The notes under the pieces: generated by a model
Databases searched by the model: none
Seen by the model: only the letters and a program-made list of their open reading frames with translations
What the model was told of the DNA's origin: nothing
Position numbers and translations under genes: made by a program
In this document: positions 7,247 to 13,929 of the stretch, piece by piece
Layout of the letters: each line of letters starts with the position of its first letter
How positions within the stretch are numbered: the first letter of the stretch is position 1
Source: a virus
DNA: 20,829 nt
Strand: one strand, 5' to 3'
IMG/VR virus record: IMGVR_UViG_3300028283_000188
Coordinates: 1 to 20,829 of that record

Positions 7247-9010
7247 CTATACCCGGTAGATGGACGGGAACAACGCCGCAGCTCTGAATGCCTTGCCGAA
7301 GTCGCCGCCCTTGGGCTGGCCACCGAAGTCCTCTTGCCCGCCCGGTTGGGCGCCATCCGTGCCGTCATCCTGGGCGTCGACGGCATGATCGTCCTCTTTG
7401 CCGTAGTCCGGGCCGGCTTCCGGCTTGCCGCCGCCGAAGTCCTGTCCGGGCTCGGCTGCTTCCGGTGCAGCACCGCCGAAGTCCTGTCCCGGCTCGGTCG
7501 GCTGTTGGGATTGCTGCCACGGCCCGATCAGGCTCGGATTGAGCGGCGCCGCGCCAAGCGGGCCGTCCCACGCCTCATACCCCTTTTCCGCCCGCAGTTC
7601 ATCGAGCGACAGGATCAGCTTTTTTGCTTCCCACTCGGTCGCCTCGTTGACTGGGTCAAGGCCCACCCAACGGAAACAATACTTGTCCGAGAAGTCGGCT
7701 ACCACGAAGTCAGACAGGATATTCTCGAAATACCCCATCAGCGGGCGCAAGCCTTTGTCCTTAGACGATGCCAGCTTTTCAGCGGTATCGGAACCGGATA
7801 GGGACGAAGCTGTTGAACTGAAAGACTCGAAGTTGATTTCGTCTGGAGCCATTCCATAGATGGCGCAGATCATGGATGTTAAGAACGTCATCCACTTGGC
7901 GAACATCATTTCGTCGAAGTCTATACCGAATTTCTCGAATGATGCCTTGGACTCTTGATCCTTCGACACCATAACCGGCAATGACCACGCATTATTGACG
8001 CCGCGAACCATCGAGTTCCAATAGCGCTTGAATGCCGATAGGTCTTCGGTGCTGTAGTCACCGGACAGGTGCAGCATGCCTCGCGGGATGGCGTTCTTGT
8101 CGAAGCCGTCAATGTTGTGGGTCATGGCGTTCAGGAAGCCGGTCACCAGCCGAACCAGCAATTCCGTCTCGCCCAAGCCATAGCCGCCGAGTTTGACATC
8201 GGTGCGCGGATTGCGCGGCTCGTAGATCAGTTGGTCGCGGGTGTAGGCGGTGCAGGCCCGCCCGCTCACCACCTGGACCGCGAAAATCTCATCGTCGCCG
8301 CTGTATCCGTCCTCGGTGCAGAGCCTGATCGTCGCGCCGTCCACCGCGTAAATGCCGTCGATCCCCTTGGACCGGTCCCGGCGCATTTCGGTTTCGATCG
8401 GCGCTGCGTCCATCGTCAGGGAGTCGCGCGCCAGCTTCGCCATGAACTGCGGGAACGAATCGCGCTTGAGATTGCGGCGCTTCCGCGGATTACTCTCCCA
8501 CCCGCAATGCTGAAAGAACTTGGCAAGCTCTTTTGTGGACTCTTGTTCCTCAGCCGTCAGCTTGTGCTTACGGTCAATGTGACGAATTTCAAATCCAGGA
8601 CCGCCATCTTCTGACAGAGCGCAGAAGCGTGAAATCTGACGGATGCGCGTCAGGATAACCGCGTTGAGCACGGGAGTCTGGTCAACCATTGACCGTAGGG
8701 TGTCAAATCCAAGGGTTGATGGTTTCTCGAACCATTCGCCCATGACATTGATCTGCATGTCATCGAGAAAGATCGACTGCATACCGCGCTTAGGCACGTC
8801 CCGGTACCGGCCGGGAAAGTCGATGACTTGACCCTTCGCCTTGAGCATGGCTTGCTCGGCGAAAGAGTCCTCGATGAAGGAAATTGTCGCGGCCAGATCG
8901 GACGGTGGCGCTATGTGCGTGCGCTGGAGCTGCGATAGCGCGTCCGTCCGCTCACCTTGCGGTGCGCGCGGGTCAAAGGCCACAGTGCGGGGATCGTCGA
9001 TGACTGCCAT
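7247..9010 (-). CDS. Portal protein
   Basis: 587 aa. The core (~70-480) has portal-type features: SQLQRTHIAPP near the N-terminus, a SMVDQTPVLNAVILTRIRQI segment, DQLIYEPRNPRTD, GLGETELLVRLV, and FLTSMICAIYGMAPDEIN leading into the long helical part. In this family a dodecameric ring forms the DNA gate at one capsid vertex and docks the terminase. From residue ~496 the protein has an acidic Gly/Pro-rich tail with repeated DFG units (EPGQDFGG at 506 and 520, PDYG at 534, QEDFGG at 559, GDFG at 569), then a hydrophobic end. The start ATG has no Shine-Dalgarno sequence, lies in a hairpin shared with the gene at 2926, and is overlapped by a small membrane-peptide gene, so coupling is likely. Confidence 0.9.
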   Translation of the reverse strand: MAVIDDPRTVAFDPRAPQGERTDALSQLQRTHIAPPSDLAATISFIEDSFAEQAMLKAKGQVIDFPGRYRDVPKRGMQSIFLDDMQINVMGEWFEKPSTLGFDTLRSMVDQTPVLNAVILTRIRQISRFCALSEDGGPGFEIRHIDRKHKLTAEEQESTKELAKFFQHCGWESNPRKRRNLKRDSFPQFMAKLARDSLTMDAAPIETEMRRDRSKGIDGIYAVDGATIRLCTEDGYSGDDEIFAVQVVSGRACTAYTRDQLIYEPRNPRTDVKLGGYGLGETELLVRLVTGFLNAMTHNIDGFDKNAIPRGMLHLSGDYSTEDLSAFKRYWNSMVRGVNNAWSLPVMVSKDQESKASFEKFGIDFDEMMFAKWMTFLTSMICAIYGMAPDEINFESFSSTASSLSGSDTAEKLASSKDKGLRPLMGYFENILSDFVVADFSDKYCFRWVGLDPVNEATEWEAKKLILSLDELRAEKGYEAWDGPLGAAPLNPSLIGPWQQSQQPTEPGQDFGGAAPEAAEPGQDFGGGKPEAGPDYGKEDDHAVDAQDDGTDGAQPGGQEDFGGQPKGGDFGKAFRAAALFPSIYRV

Positions 9011-9117
9011 GTCGCAAGCATGGCGTCACGACCGATCAGCAGGCGGTACACCGCCACCACAACGCCGAGCATGGCGATTGCGATGACGGCGCAGACGTGA
9101 TCGAAGGCATCACACAT
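8911..9117 (-). CDS. Small membrane peptide overlapping the portal start
   Basis: 68 aa from an ATG 7 nt after the clamp-gene stop, with a GGTGTGAG ribosome-site-like stretch. Residues ~8-30 (CAVIAIAMLGVVVAVYRLLIG) form a transmembrane helix. The C-terminal half is read out of frame within the first 100 nt of the portal gene and looks low-quality (basic and Ser-rich). The short membrane part may be the functional piece, or translation through it may simply open the hairpin at the portal start. The RDAMLATWQS stretch over the hairpin has a counterpart (RDAMIRTWQS, then stop) in the untranslated leader of the gene at 2926. Confidence 0.5.
   Translation of the reverse strand: MCDAFDHVCAVIAIAMLGVVVAVYRLLIGRDAMLATWQSSTIPALWPLTRAHRKVSGRTRYRSSSART
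9002..9027 (-). promoter_or_regulatory. Hairpin containing the portal start codon
   Basis: GCCATG (9006-9011) pairs with CATGGC (9019-9024) around a 7-nt loop (TCGCAAG on the plus strand), extended by GAC/GTC (9002-9004 with 9025-9027) across one bulge. The stem and the bulge are identical to those at 2918-2943 while the loop differs, so the conserved part is the helix around the start codon. No Shine-Dalgarno sequence precedes the ATG at 9010. Confidence 0.5.
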
Positions 9118-9124
9118 GCTGTAC

Positions 9125-10228
9125 TCACACCTTCATCGGCATAAGCACGCTCAGGAAGTCGGCCCGGCCCGGATCAGTGATGATAGATGGGGCTCCAGCG
9201 TCGAGTAGCAGGAACCGGGCAACATCGCCCTTGATCTGGCGCAGTAGATCGGAAAGATATTTCGAGTTGTAACCGATTTCGAGATCATGTCCCGTGTAAC
9301 CGATGTCGATTTCCTCGCTCGACGTACCGGTTTCTGCGCCTTGCGCAGACAACGTCATGAGCCCCTTGGTGAATGATAGCTTAATGGCGCGTGTTTTTTC
9401 CGTCGCTACCACGATTACACGATCAACGGCGCGGTCAATTTCTGATGATTTGACCTCGATAACCACGTTATTACCAGTCGGAATCACGCGCTGATAATCT
9501 GGGAACGTGCCGTCGATCAGCTTGCTTGTCACCGTCACATCGCCGATCCCGAATCCGATTTTGGTTTCAGACATTGTGACCGACACATGGTCAGTCCGCT
9601 TGTCGACCAGCTTGCGCACCTCGGTAAACGTCTTGCGCGGAATGATGACGCCAGTGATGTCTTGAGCCCCCGCAGGCAACGCAATCTCGCAGCGGGCCAG
9701 CCGGTGGCCGTCCGTGCTGACAGAGCGCAGGTGGGCGCCGTGTCGGTGCAAATAGATTCCGTTGAGATAGTAGCGGGTTTCCTCGGTCGACACCGCGAAG
9801 GCCACGCTATCGATCAGCGTCCGCAGGTCCGCCGCGGCAATCTCGAAATTGTGGGCGAGCTTTCCAGACATGACGGCTGGAAAGTCCTCGGCCGACAGCA
9901 CCGCCAGTTTGAACCGGGACCGGCCGCACTTGATCGCGATCGAGCAGGCATCCTTGGCCAGCTCAATCTCGACCGACTCACCGTCCAATTTGGACATGAT
10001 TTCATACAGCAGGACCGCCGAAACGGTGGTGGTTCCGGGCGTGATGACGATGGCCGGAACGCGCTCGGTGACCTCGATGTCAAGGTCAGTGCCGCGTAGC
10101 TCCAGCAGGCCATTGCTGGCCGACAGCAGGACGTTCGCCAGCACCGGGATCGTGGTCCGCCGCTCGATGATGCTCTGGACATGGGATAAGGCGCGCAGAA
10201 GGGTGCCGCGCTCGATGGTGATTTTCAT
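9125..10228 (-). CDS. dnaN: DNA polymerase III beta subunit (sliding clamp)
   Basis: 367 aa from the ATG at 10228 (MKITIERGTLLRAL), close to the 366 aa of the E. coli clamp. The ATG overlaps the methyltransferase stop as ATGA. The three repeated clamp domains are present. Family landmarks include IPVLANVLL, LRGTDLDIEV, TRYYLNGIYLH, VSTDGHRLARCE, IIPRKTFTEV, LIDGTFPDYQRVIP, and the C-terminal end FLSVLMPMKV (compare the MPMRL end of bacterial clamps, part of the peptide-binding pocket). The dimer forms a ring on DNA and tethers polymerases and other proteins through QxxLF-type peptides. Finding it between a methyltransferase and the portal is unusual. Several other proteins here carry such peptides, including the protein encoded immediately upstream. 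Confidence 0.97.
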   Translation of the reverse strand: MKITIERGTLLRALSHVQSIIERRTTIPVLANVLLSASNGLLELRGTDLDIEVTERVPAIVITPGTTTVSAVLLYEIMSKLDGESVEIELAKDACSIAIKCGRSRFKLAVLSAEDFPAVMSGKLAHNFEIAAADLRTLIDSVAFAVSTEETRYYLNGIYLHRHGAHLRSVSTDGHRLARCEIALPAGAQDITGVIIPRKTFTEVRKLVDKRTDHVSVTMSETKIGFGIGDVTVTSKLIDGTFPDYQRVIPTGNNVVIEVKSSEIDRAVDRVIVVATEKTRAIKLSFTKGLMTLSAQGAETGTSSEEIDIGYTGHDLEIGYNSKYLSDLLRQIKGDVARFLLLDAGAPSIITDPGRADFLSVLMPMKV

Positions 10229-10929
10229 GGCTGGGCCTGTTGAAAGAGTTCTTGTTGGGTAGTTGGCGCCTTCGGCTTCCGCCGGCTTGGGTGCGCTAGT
10301 GCCTTGGTGGCAGCGAAGTCGGCCGCCCGCAGCCGGCATGGCATGGTCAGCGGGCCGGTAGCGCGATGGTCCCAGACGAACCAAGTGAACGACATCATAC
10401 CGCCGCCGATGCCATGCTTTTCGTCATTGCCGCGCAAGCATTGCAGACGATCAGCGAACGGATAGAACCGAGACGGCGGGAATTCATCCATCACAGGTGA
10501 ACGATCCATGCTCTCAAAGAATGTCGTCTTGAGCAGCATGGCAACTTTTCCGCCCGCTTCCTTTGTCAGTTCCAGCGCTTTGAGCACGAACGGAACAGCC
10601 AATTTGAACGGTGGATTGGTGATGATGTTATCTACCTGATATGTGTTCATCAGGAAGTCTATCCGTGGTGCTCCATAACCACGGTCGACCAAGTCGCTTG
10701 ACCACACGTTATAGCCAAGGTCGATCAGCACCTTGCTAATATGGCCCATACCGCAGGCTGGTTCGGCGATCGATCCATAGAATTTCTCGACCGACAGCAG
10801 GGCTAACGTGCCCTCCGTCGGCGTCGAATAGAAGTCGTCGCGGTCACGGGCCGATGGGTCGCCCGCCACCATCTGGCGACGGGTCCGCGATGCCTTGCTG
10901 GCCGCCATGGTGGCGAGCGGGTTGGTCAT
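10225..10929 (-). CDS. SAM-dependent DNA methyltransferase, C-terminal clamp-binding motif
   Basis: 234 aa from the ATG at 10929, overlapping the NrdJ stop as TGATG. Residues 56-62 (EPACGMG) are the SAM-binding motif I. Residues 104-108 (TNPPF) are motif IV of amino-methyltransferases acting on adenine or cytosine; NPPF favours N6-adenine. DFYSTPTEGTLALL (32-45) and SSDLVDRGYG (77-86) match small phage methyltransferases of this kind. I see no target-recognition domain and no restriction enzyme nearby, so it looks solitary. The tail has QQELF (225-229), a clamp-binding form, only a few codons before the clamp gene begins. Likely role: modification of phage DNA against host restriction. Specificity cannot be read from the sequence. 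Confidence 0.88.
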   Translation of the reverse strand: MTNPLATMAASKASRTRRQMVAGDPSARDRDDFYSTPTEGTLALLSVEKFYGSIAEPACGMGHISKVLIDLGYNVWSSDLVDRGYGAPRIDFLMNTYQVDNIITNPPFKLAVPFVLKALELTKEAGGKVAMLLKTTFFESMDRSPVMDEFPPSRFYPFADRLQCLRGNDEKHGIGGGMMSFTWFVWDHRATGPLTMPCRLRAADFAATKALAHPSRRKPKAPTTQQELFQQAQP

Positions 10930-13367
10930 CAGCCGCACTCACTGTACGAGCACGACAGGCACTTCCTACAGCCGTCCGTCCGGATAAGCGCGGGGGCGCC
11001 ACACTTCGGGCACGTCTCGCCGAGCGTGACTTCCTTGACCGGCGCACTCGATGCCTTGACCGTCTCATCCTCGATCATGCCGAGCCAGGCCATGTGCCGG
11101 CGCAGCACGCCAGCAATCAGCGCGACCACGCCGGGCACGTACTTTCCGTTGACCCATGCCCCTTGGGCCGACTGGACGCCCTCCAGGTCTTCCACCATGA
11201 ACAGAGGGTGTTCAGCCCGGCGCAGGATCGCCGACATCAGCAGCGTCAGGCCAGATAGCAGTTCGGCATGGGCTGCGGACCGAGATGCGACGAAAATCTC
11301 GAACGGCCGGCGGGGGCCGCCTTCGTCTGTGTCGTTGATCGTGACGTAGAAGCTGTCATCGGTCGCCGGCCACTTGAGCTTGTAGGTGGTGCCGCGCAGA
11401 ACCTCGGGCCGCTTGGGCAGCGGAGAGACAATCTCTCGGGCAACGAACGTCGTCGTGAGCTTTTCGATTTCCTCGGGCGACAGGGTTTCAAGGAACGACG
11501 GCTCCTGCGCGATGATGCCCGGTAGCAGAACTAACGTGCCCTTGTCCGCGTCCCACTGATCCTTGAACGCCTGGACCTGATCAGCGGTCAGGTGGTCGGT
11601 GTTTACGATCGTCGATGGCTGCTTGGTGGGCTTATCCACCGTCAGCACAGCGCCGCGTGTGCCATTGGGCCGGTAGGTGGTTGCGCCCTTGCAGCCAAGT
11701 TCATAGGCTCGCCGGAAGACGTTGGCATAATCGGCGTAGGTAATGTCTGGTGGGCAGTTGATCGTCTTGGAAATGCTGGCGTCGACGTACTTCTGGCACA
11801 CCGCCTGCATTTTCAGGTGGTCTTCGACGGTCAGTTCCAGCGCCGTCGCCATGTAACCCGGCAGGGAATCGGTGGGAGCCGTCAGCGGGTCTAGACTGTT
11901 GACATCGCAATATGCTTCCCAGCCAGCATCGAGCACGGAGAAGTCACGGAAAGTCCCATCGTGGTTATCGACCTTACGGTTAAATCTCCATGCAAACGAC
12001 GGCTCAAGGCCAGACGAGACGTTGTTGTAATAGATCGCCGTTGTCCCAGTCGGCGCGATAGTCAGCAGGCATCCGTTGCGAATGCCATGGTCTTCGATTA
12101 ACCTTTGCAGGTATTGCGGCAGGTCTTTGACATTCCAGCTCGACAGAAATCCAGCCGCGTCATAGGCCGGAAAACTTCCGCGCTCGGCCGACAGATTGAT
12201 TGATGTCGCATAGGCTGCAATCTTTATCGCCTCCATAATGGCGCCCGCTGCCGCAATAGAGTCCTTGCTACCATAGCGAATACCAAGCATCTGGAGAGCA
12301 TTGCCCAGGCCCATGATACCCAGGCCAATCCGGCGTTTTGCCAGCCCTTCGGCTTCCTGTTCCGGGACCGGCCATGATGTGCGATCCAGTACGTTGTCGA
12401 GGAACCGGACGCCGAGTTGCGTTACCTTTTTCAGCCGGTCAAAGTCAAAGTAGGCATCTTTGGTGAATGGATTGCGTACCAGCACCGCCAGATTGACGCA
12501 GCCAAGGTTACATGCTCCGTTGGGCGGCAAAGGTTGCTCTCCACACGGGTTAGTCGCGCGGATGTCCTCGCAGTAATGCAAGTTGTTGCGCTTGTTTACT
12601 TGATCAATAAAGATCACACCCGGCTCGGAGTAGTCATAGCTGTTGCGGGTGATGGCTTCCCACAGATCGCGAGCCTTGACAACTTGATAGGTATACCAGG
12701 GTTTCCCGTTGTTCAGGATCAGGGTGAATGGCTCCTGATCAGCAGGTGGAACATCGAAACCGAGATACCACTGATCATCGGCATCGACCGCCTTCATCAG
12801 CGCGTCACTGACTAGCACCGACAGATTGAAGTTGGTAAGCCGGCCCGTTTCGCGCTTGGCCGTGATGAAATCAAAGATGTCCGGGTGGGTGTCGCACATA
12901 GTCGCCATCATGGCGCCGCGACGGCTACCGCCCGACAGGATGGTGGCGCAGGTAGCATTCCACACGTCCATGAACGACAGCGGGCCGCTGGACACCGAGC
13001 CGACGCCCTTGACCACCGCGCCCTTGGGCCGCAGCGTCGAGAAATCCTGGCCGATGCCGCCGCCGGTCTGCATGGTCAGAGCGGCGCGCGTGTTGGCCGC
13101 CATGATGCCGGGCATGCTGTCTTCGATGGTGTCGTTGACGAAGCAGTTGATCATGGTGCTGCGCAGACCGGTGCCGGCGCTGGCATGGATGCGCCCGCCA
13201 GGGCAGAACTCATTCGTGAGCATGGCGCCTAGAACAGCTTCCATGAAGCCGGGTTCCGGGTCGCCAGCGCATACGGCTTTCGCCACCCGAGTTTTGCTTA
13301 CGCCCGGACCTTCCTCGTCTCCGTGCCGGTACTTTTCACGCCAGATGGTGTCGACGATCGGCTGCAT
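10929..13367 (-). CDS. nrdJ: Class II (adenosylcobalamin-dependent) ribonucleotide reductase
   Basis: 812 aa from the ATG at 13367; an in-frame GTG at 13376 overlapping the upstream stop as GTGA is the alternative. Motifs in order: MINCFVND with the first redox Cys, TGGGIGQDFS, SGGSRRGAMMA, the NPCGEQ active site (273-278) followed by PPNGACNLGCVNL, and LTIAPTGTTA. A TSCPD-like domain (KWPATDDSFYVTIND, GLTLLMSAILRR) follows, then a terminal Cys cluster (CPKCGAP, CRKCLSC, ECG). This is the NrdJ layout. The enzyme makes deoxyribonucleotides with coenzyme B12 and works with or without oxygen, so it supplies the phage with DNA precursors. No nrdB-like or activase gene is nearby, as expected for class II. 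It is first in a run with the methyltransferase and clamp. Confidence 0.97.
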   Translation of the reverse strand: MQPIVDTIWREKYRHGDEEGPGVSKTRVAKAVCAGDPEPGFMEAVLGAMLTNEFCPGGRIHASAGTGLRSTMINCFVNDTIEDSMPGIMAANTRAALTMQTGGGIGQDFSTLRPKGAVVKGVGSVSSGPLSFMDVWNATCATILSGGSRRGAMMATMCDTHPDIFDFITAKRETGRLTNFNLSVLVSDALMKAVDADDQWYLGFDVPPADQEPFTLILNNGKPWYTYQVVKARDLWEAITRNSYDYSEPGVIFIDQVNKRNNLHYCEDIRATNPCGEQPLPPNGACNLGCVNLAVLVRNPFTKDAYFDFDRLKKVTQLGVRFLDNVLDRTSWPVPEQEAEGLAKRRIGLGIMGLGNALQMLGIRYGSKDSIAAAGAIMEAIKIAAYATSINLSAERGSFPAYDAAGFLSSWNVKDLPQYLQRLIEDHGIRNGCLLTIAPTGTTAIYYNNVSSGLEPSFAWRFNRKVDNHDGTFRDFSVLDAGWEAYCDVNSLDPLTAPTDSLPGYMATALELTVEDHLKMQAVCQKYVDASISKTINCPPDITYADYANVFRRAYELGCKGATTYRPNGTRGAVLTVDKPTKQPSTIVNTDHLTADQVQAFKDQWDADKGTLVLLPGIIAQEPSFLETLSPEEIEKLTTTFVAREIVSPLPKRPEVLRGTTYKLKWPATDDSFYVTINDTDEGGPRRPFEIFVASRSAAHAELLSGLTLLMSAILRRAEHPLFMVEDLEGVQSAQGAWVNGKYVPGVVALIAGVLRRHMAWLGMIEDETVKASSAPVKEVTLGETCPKCGAPALIRTDGCRKCLSCSYSECG

Positions 13368-13372
13368 AATTC

Positions 13373-13576
13373 TCACGCGATATGGTAAGGGATGCCGGTC
13401 ATGCGGTCCGCTGCGGCGCGCAACGCCATGGCCTTTTCGGTGGCGGTCAGTCCGGGGTGGTAGCGGGCCGCCGCGCCCACCAGGAAGTTGACCATCATCT
13501 CGATGGCCACGATCCTGGTGGTTTCCAGCATGGTCTGATCCGGCGCCGGGCGGATGACGGCGAAGTCAGAAGTCAT
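13373..13576 (-). CDS. Small hypothetical protein
   Basis: 67 aa from the ATG at 13576, overlapping the upstream gene by 11 nt; a GTG at 13585 is a possible alternative. The sequence is helical (TMLETTRIVAIEMMVNFLVG, then ATEKAMALRAAADRMTG) and has no Cys or recognisable motif. It lies just upstream of nrdJ and ends 5 nt before the ATG chosen for that gene, so the two are co-translated. Function unknown. Confidence 0.65.
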   Translation of the reverse strand: MTSDFAVIRPAPDQTMLETTRIVAIEMMVNFLVGAAARYHPGLTATEKAMALRAAADRMTGIPYHIA

Positions 13577-13829
13577 ACCGAGCACCGCCCTGGAACGGCT
13601 TCAGTCGGGCTCCAGCCGGCATGGTGAACGGCCTGGACTTGACACAGTCGTTTTCGATCCGCAGCCGGGCATTGTCGGCCTCGATGTCGTCGACCTGCAG
13701 CGCGATGTCGCGCAGGCTCAGGGCCAGCTCGTAGCGGTCCGGGACCGGGCTTCCGGCCTTCGCCATGGTCAGGGGATTGACCAGGGCCGCGGCGAATTCG
13801 TTGATACCGTCGCTCAGGGATTTGCTCAT
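13566..13829 (-). CDS. Small hypothetical protein, first gene of the nrdJ-portal unit
   Basis: 87 aa. The ATG at 13829 has an excellent ribosome site, GGAGG with 5 nt spacing. The middle is a predicted helix or coiled coil (YELALSLRDIALQVDDIEAD, then NARLRIEND), and the C-terminus is Gly/Pro/Phe-rich. No family recognised. It is the first gene downstream of operator pair 2, so it should be the most directly controlled gene of this unit. Confidence 0.75.
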   Translation of the reverse strand: MSKSLSDGINEFAAALVNPLTMAKAGSPVPDRYELALSLRDIALQVDDIEADNARLRIENDCVKSRPFTMPAGARLKPFQGGARYDF

Positions 13830-13877
13830 TTTGGCCTCCGTCGGGTGCCCTTGGTAGGCGCCGCGTTGGCCGATCTT

Positions 13878-13928
13878 ATACCCGATCCGGGTTTGTTATG
13901 CCAGAGCCATTATACCGGGATCAGGTAT
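13878..13928 (-). promoter_or_regulatory. Operator pair 2 with -10 element
   Basis: Palindromes lie at 13878-13894 (ATACCCGATCCGGGTTT) and 13912-13928 (ATACCGGGATCAGGTAT), 34 bp apart start to start. Read leftward, the distal copy runs into TATAAT (13909-13914) and the proximal copy into TATAAG (13875-13880). The region lies between the terL stop, 1 nt from the distal copy, and the gene starting at 13829. No convincing -35 is seen for the distal -10. CTGGCA lies 18 nt upstream of the proximal one. Confidence 0.75.
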
Positions 13929-13929
13929 T

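Noticed and set aside
6970-7473. Longer start (7473) for the membrane coiled-coil gene
   Set aside because: The extra 77 residues are read out of frame inside the portal tail and are Arg/Ser/Thr/Ala-rich. The ATG at 7242, just after the portal stop, has a better context.
9587-10099. 170-aa plus-strand frame over dnaN
   Set aside because: It is fully antisense to an unmistakable sliding clamp and has no ribosome site or family features.
12826-13491. 221-aa plus-strand frame over nrdJ
   Set aside because: It is antisense to conserved NrdJ sequence, with a Pro/Arg/Ser-rich product typical of shadow frames.
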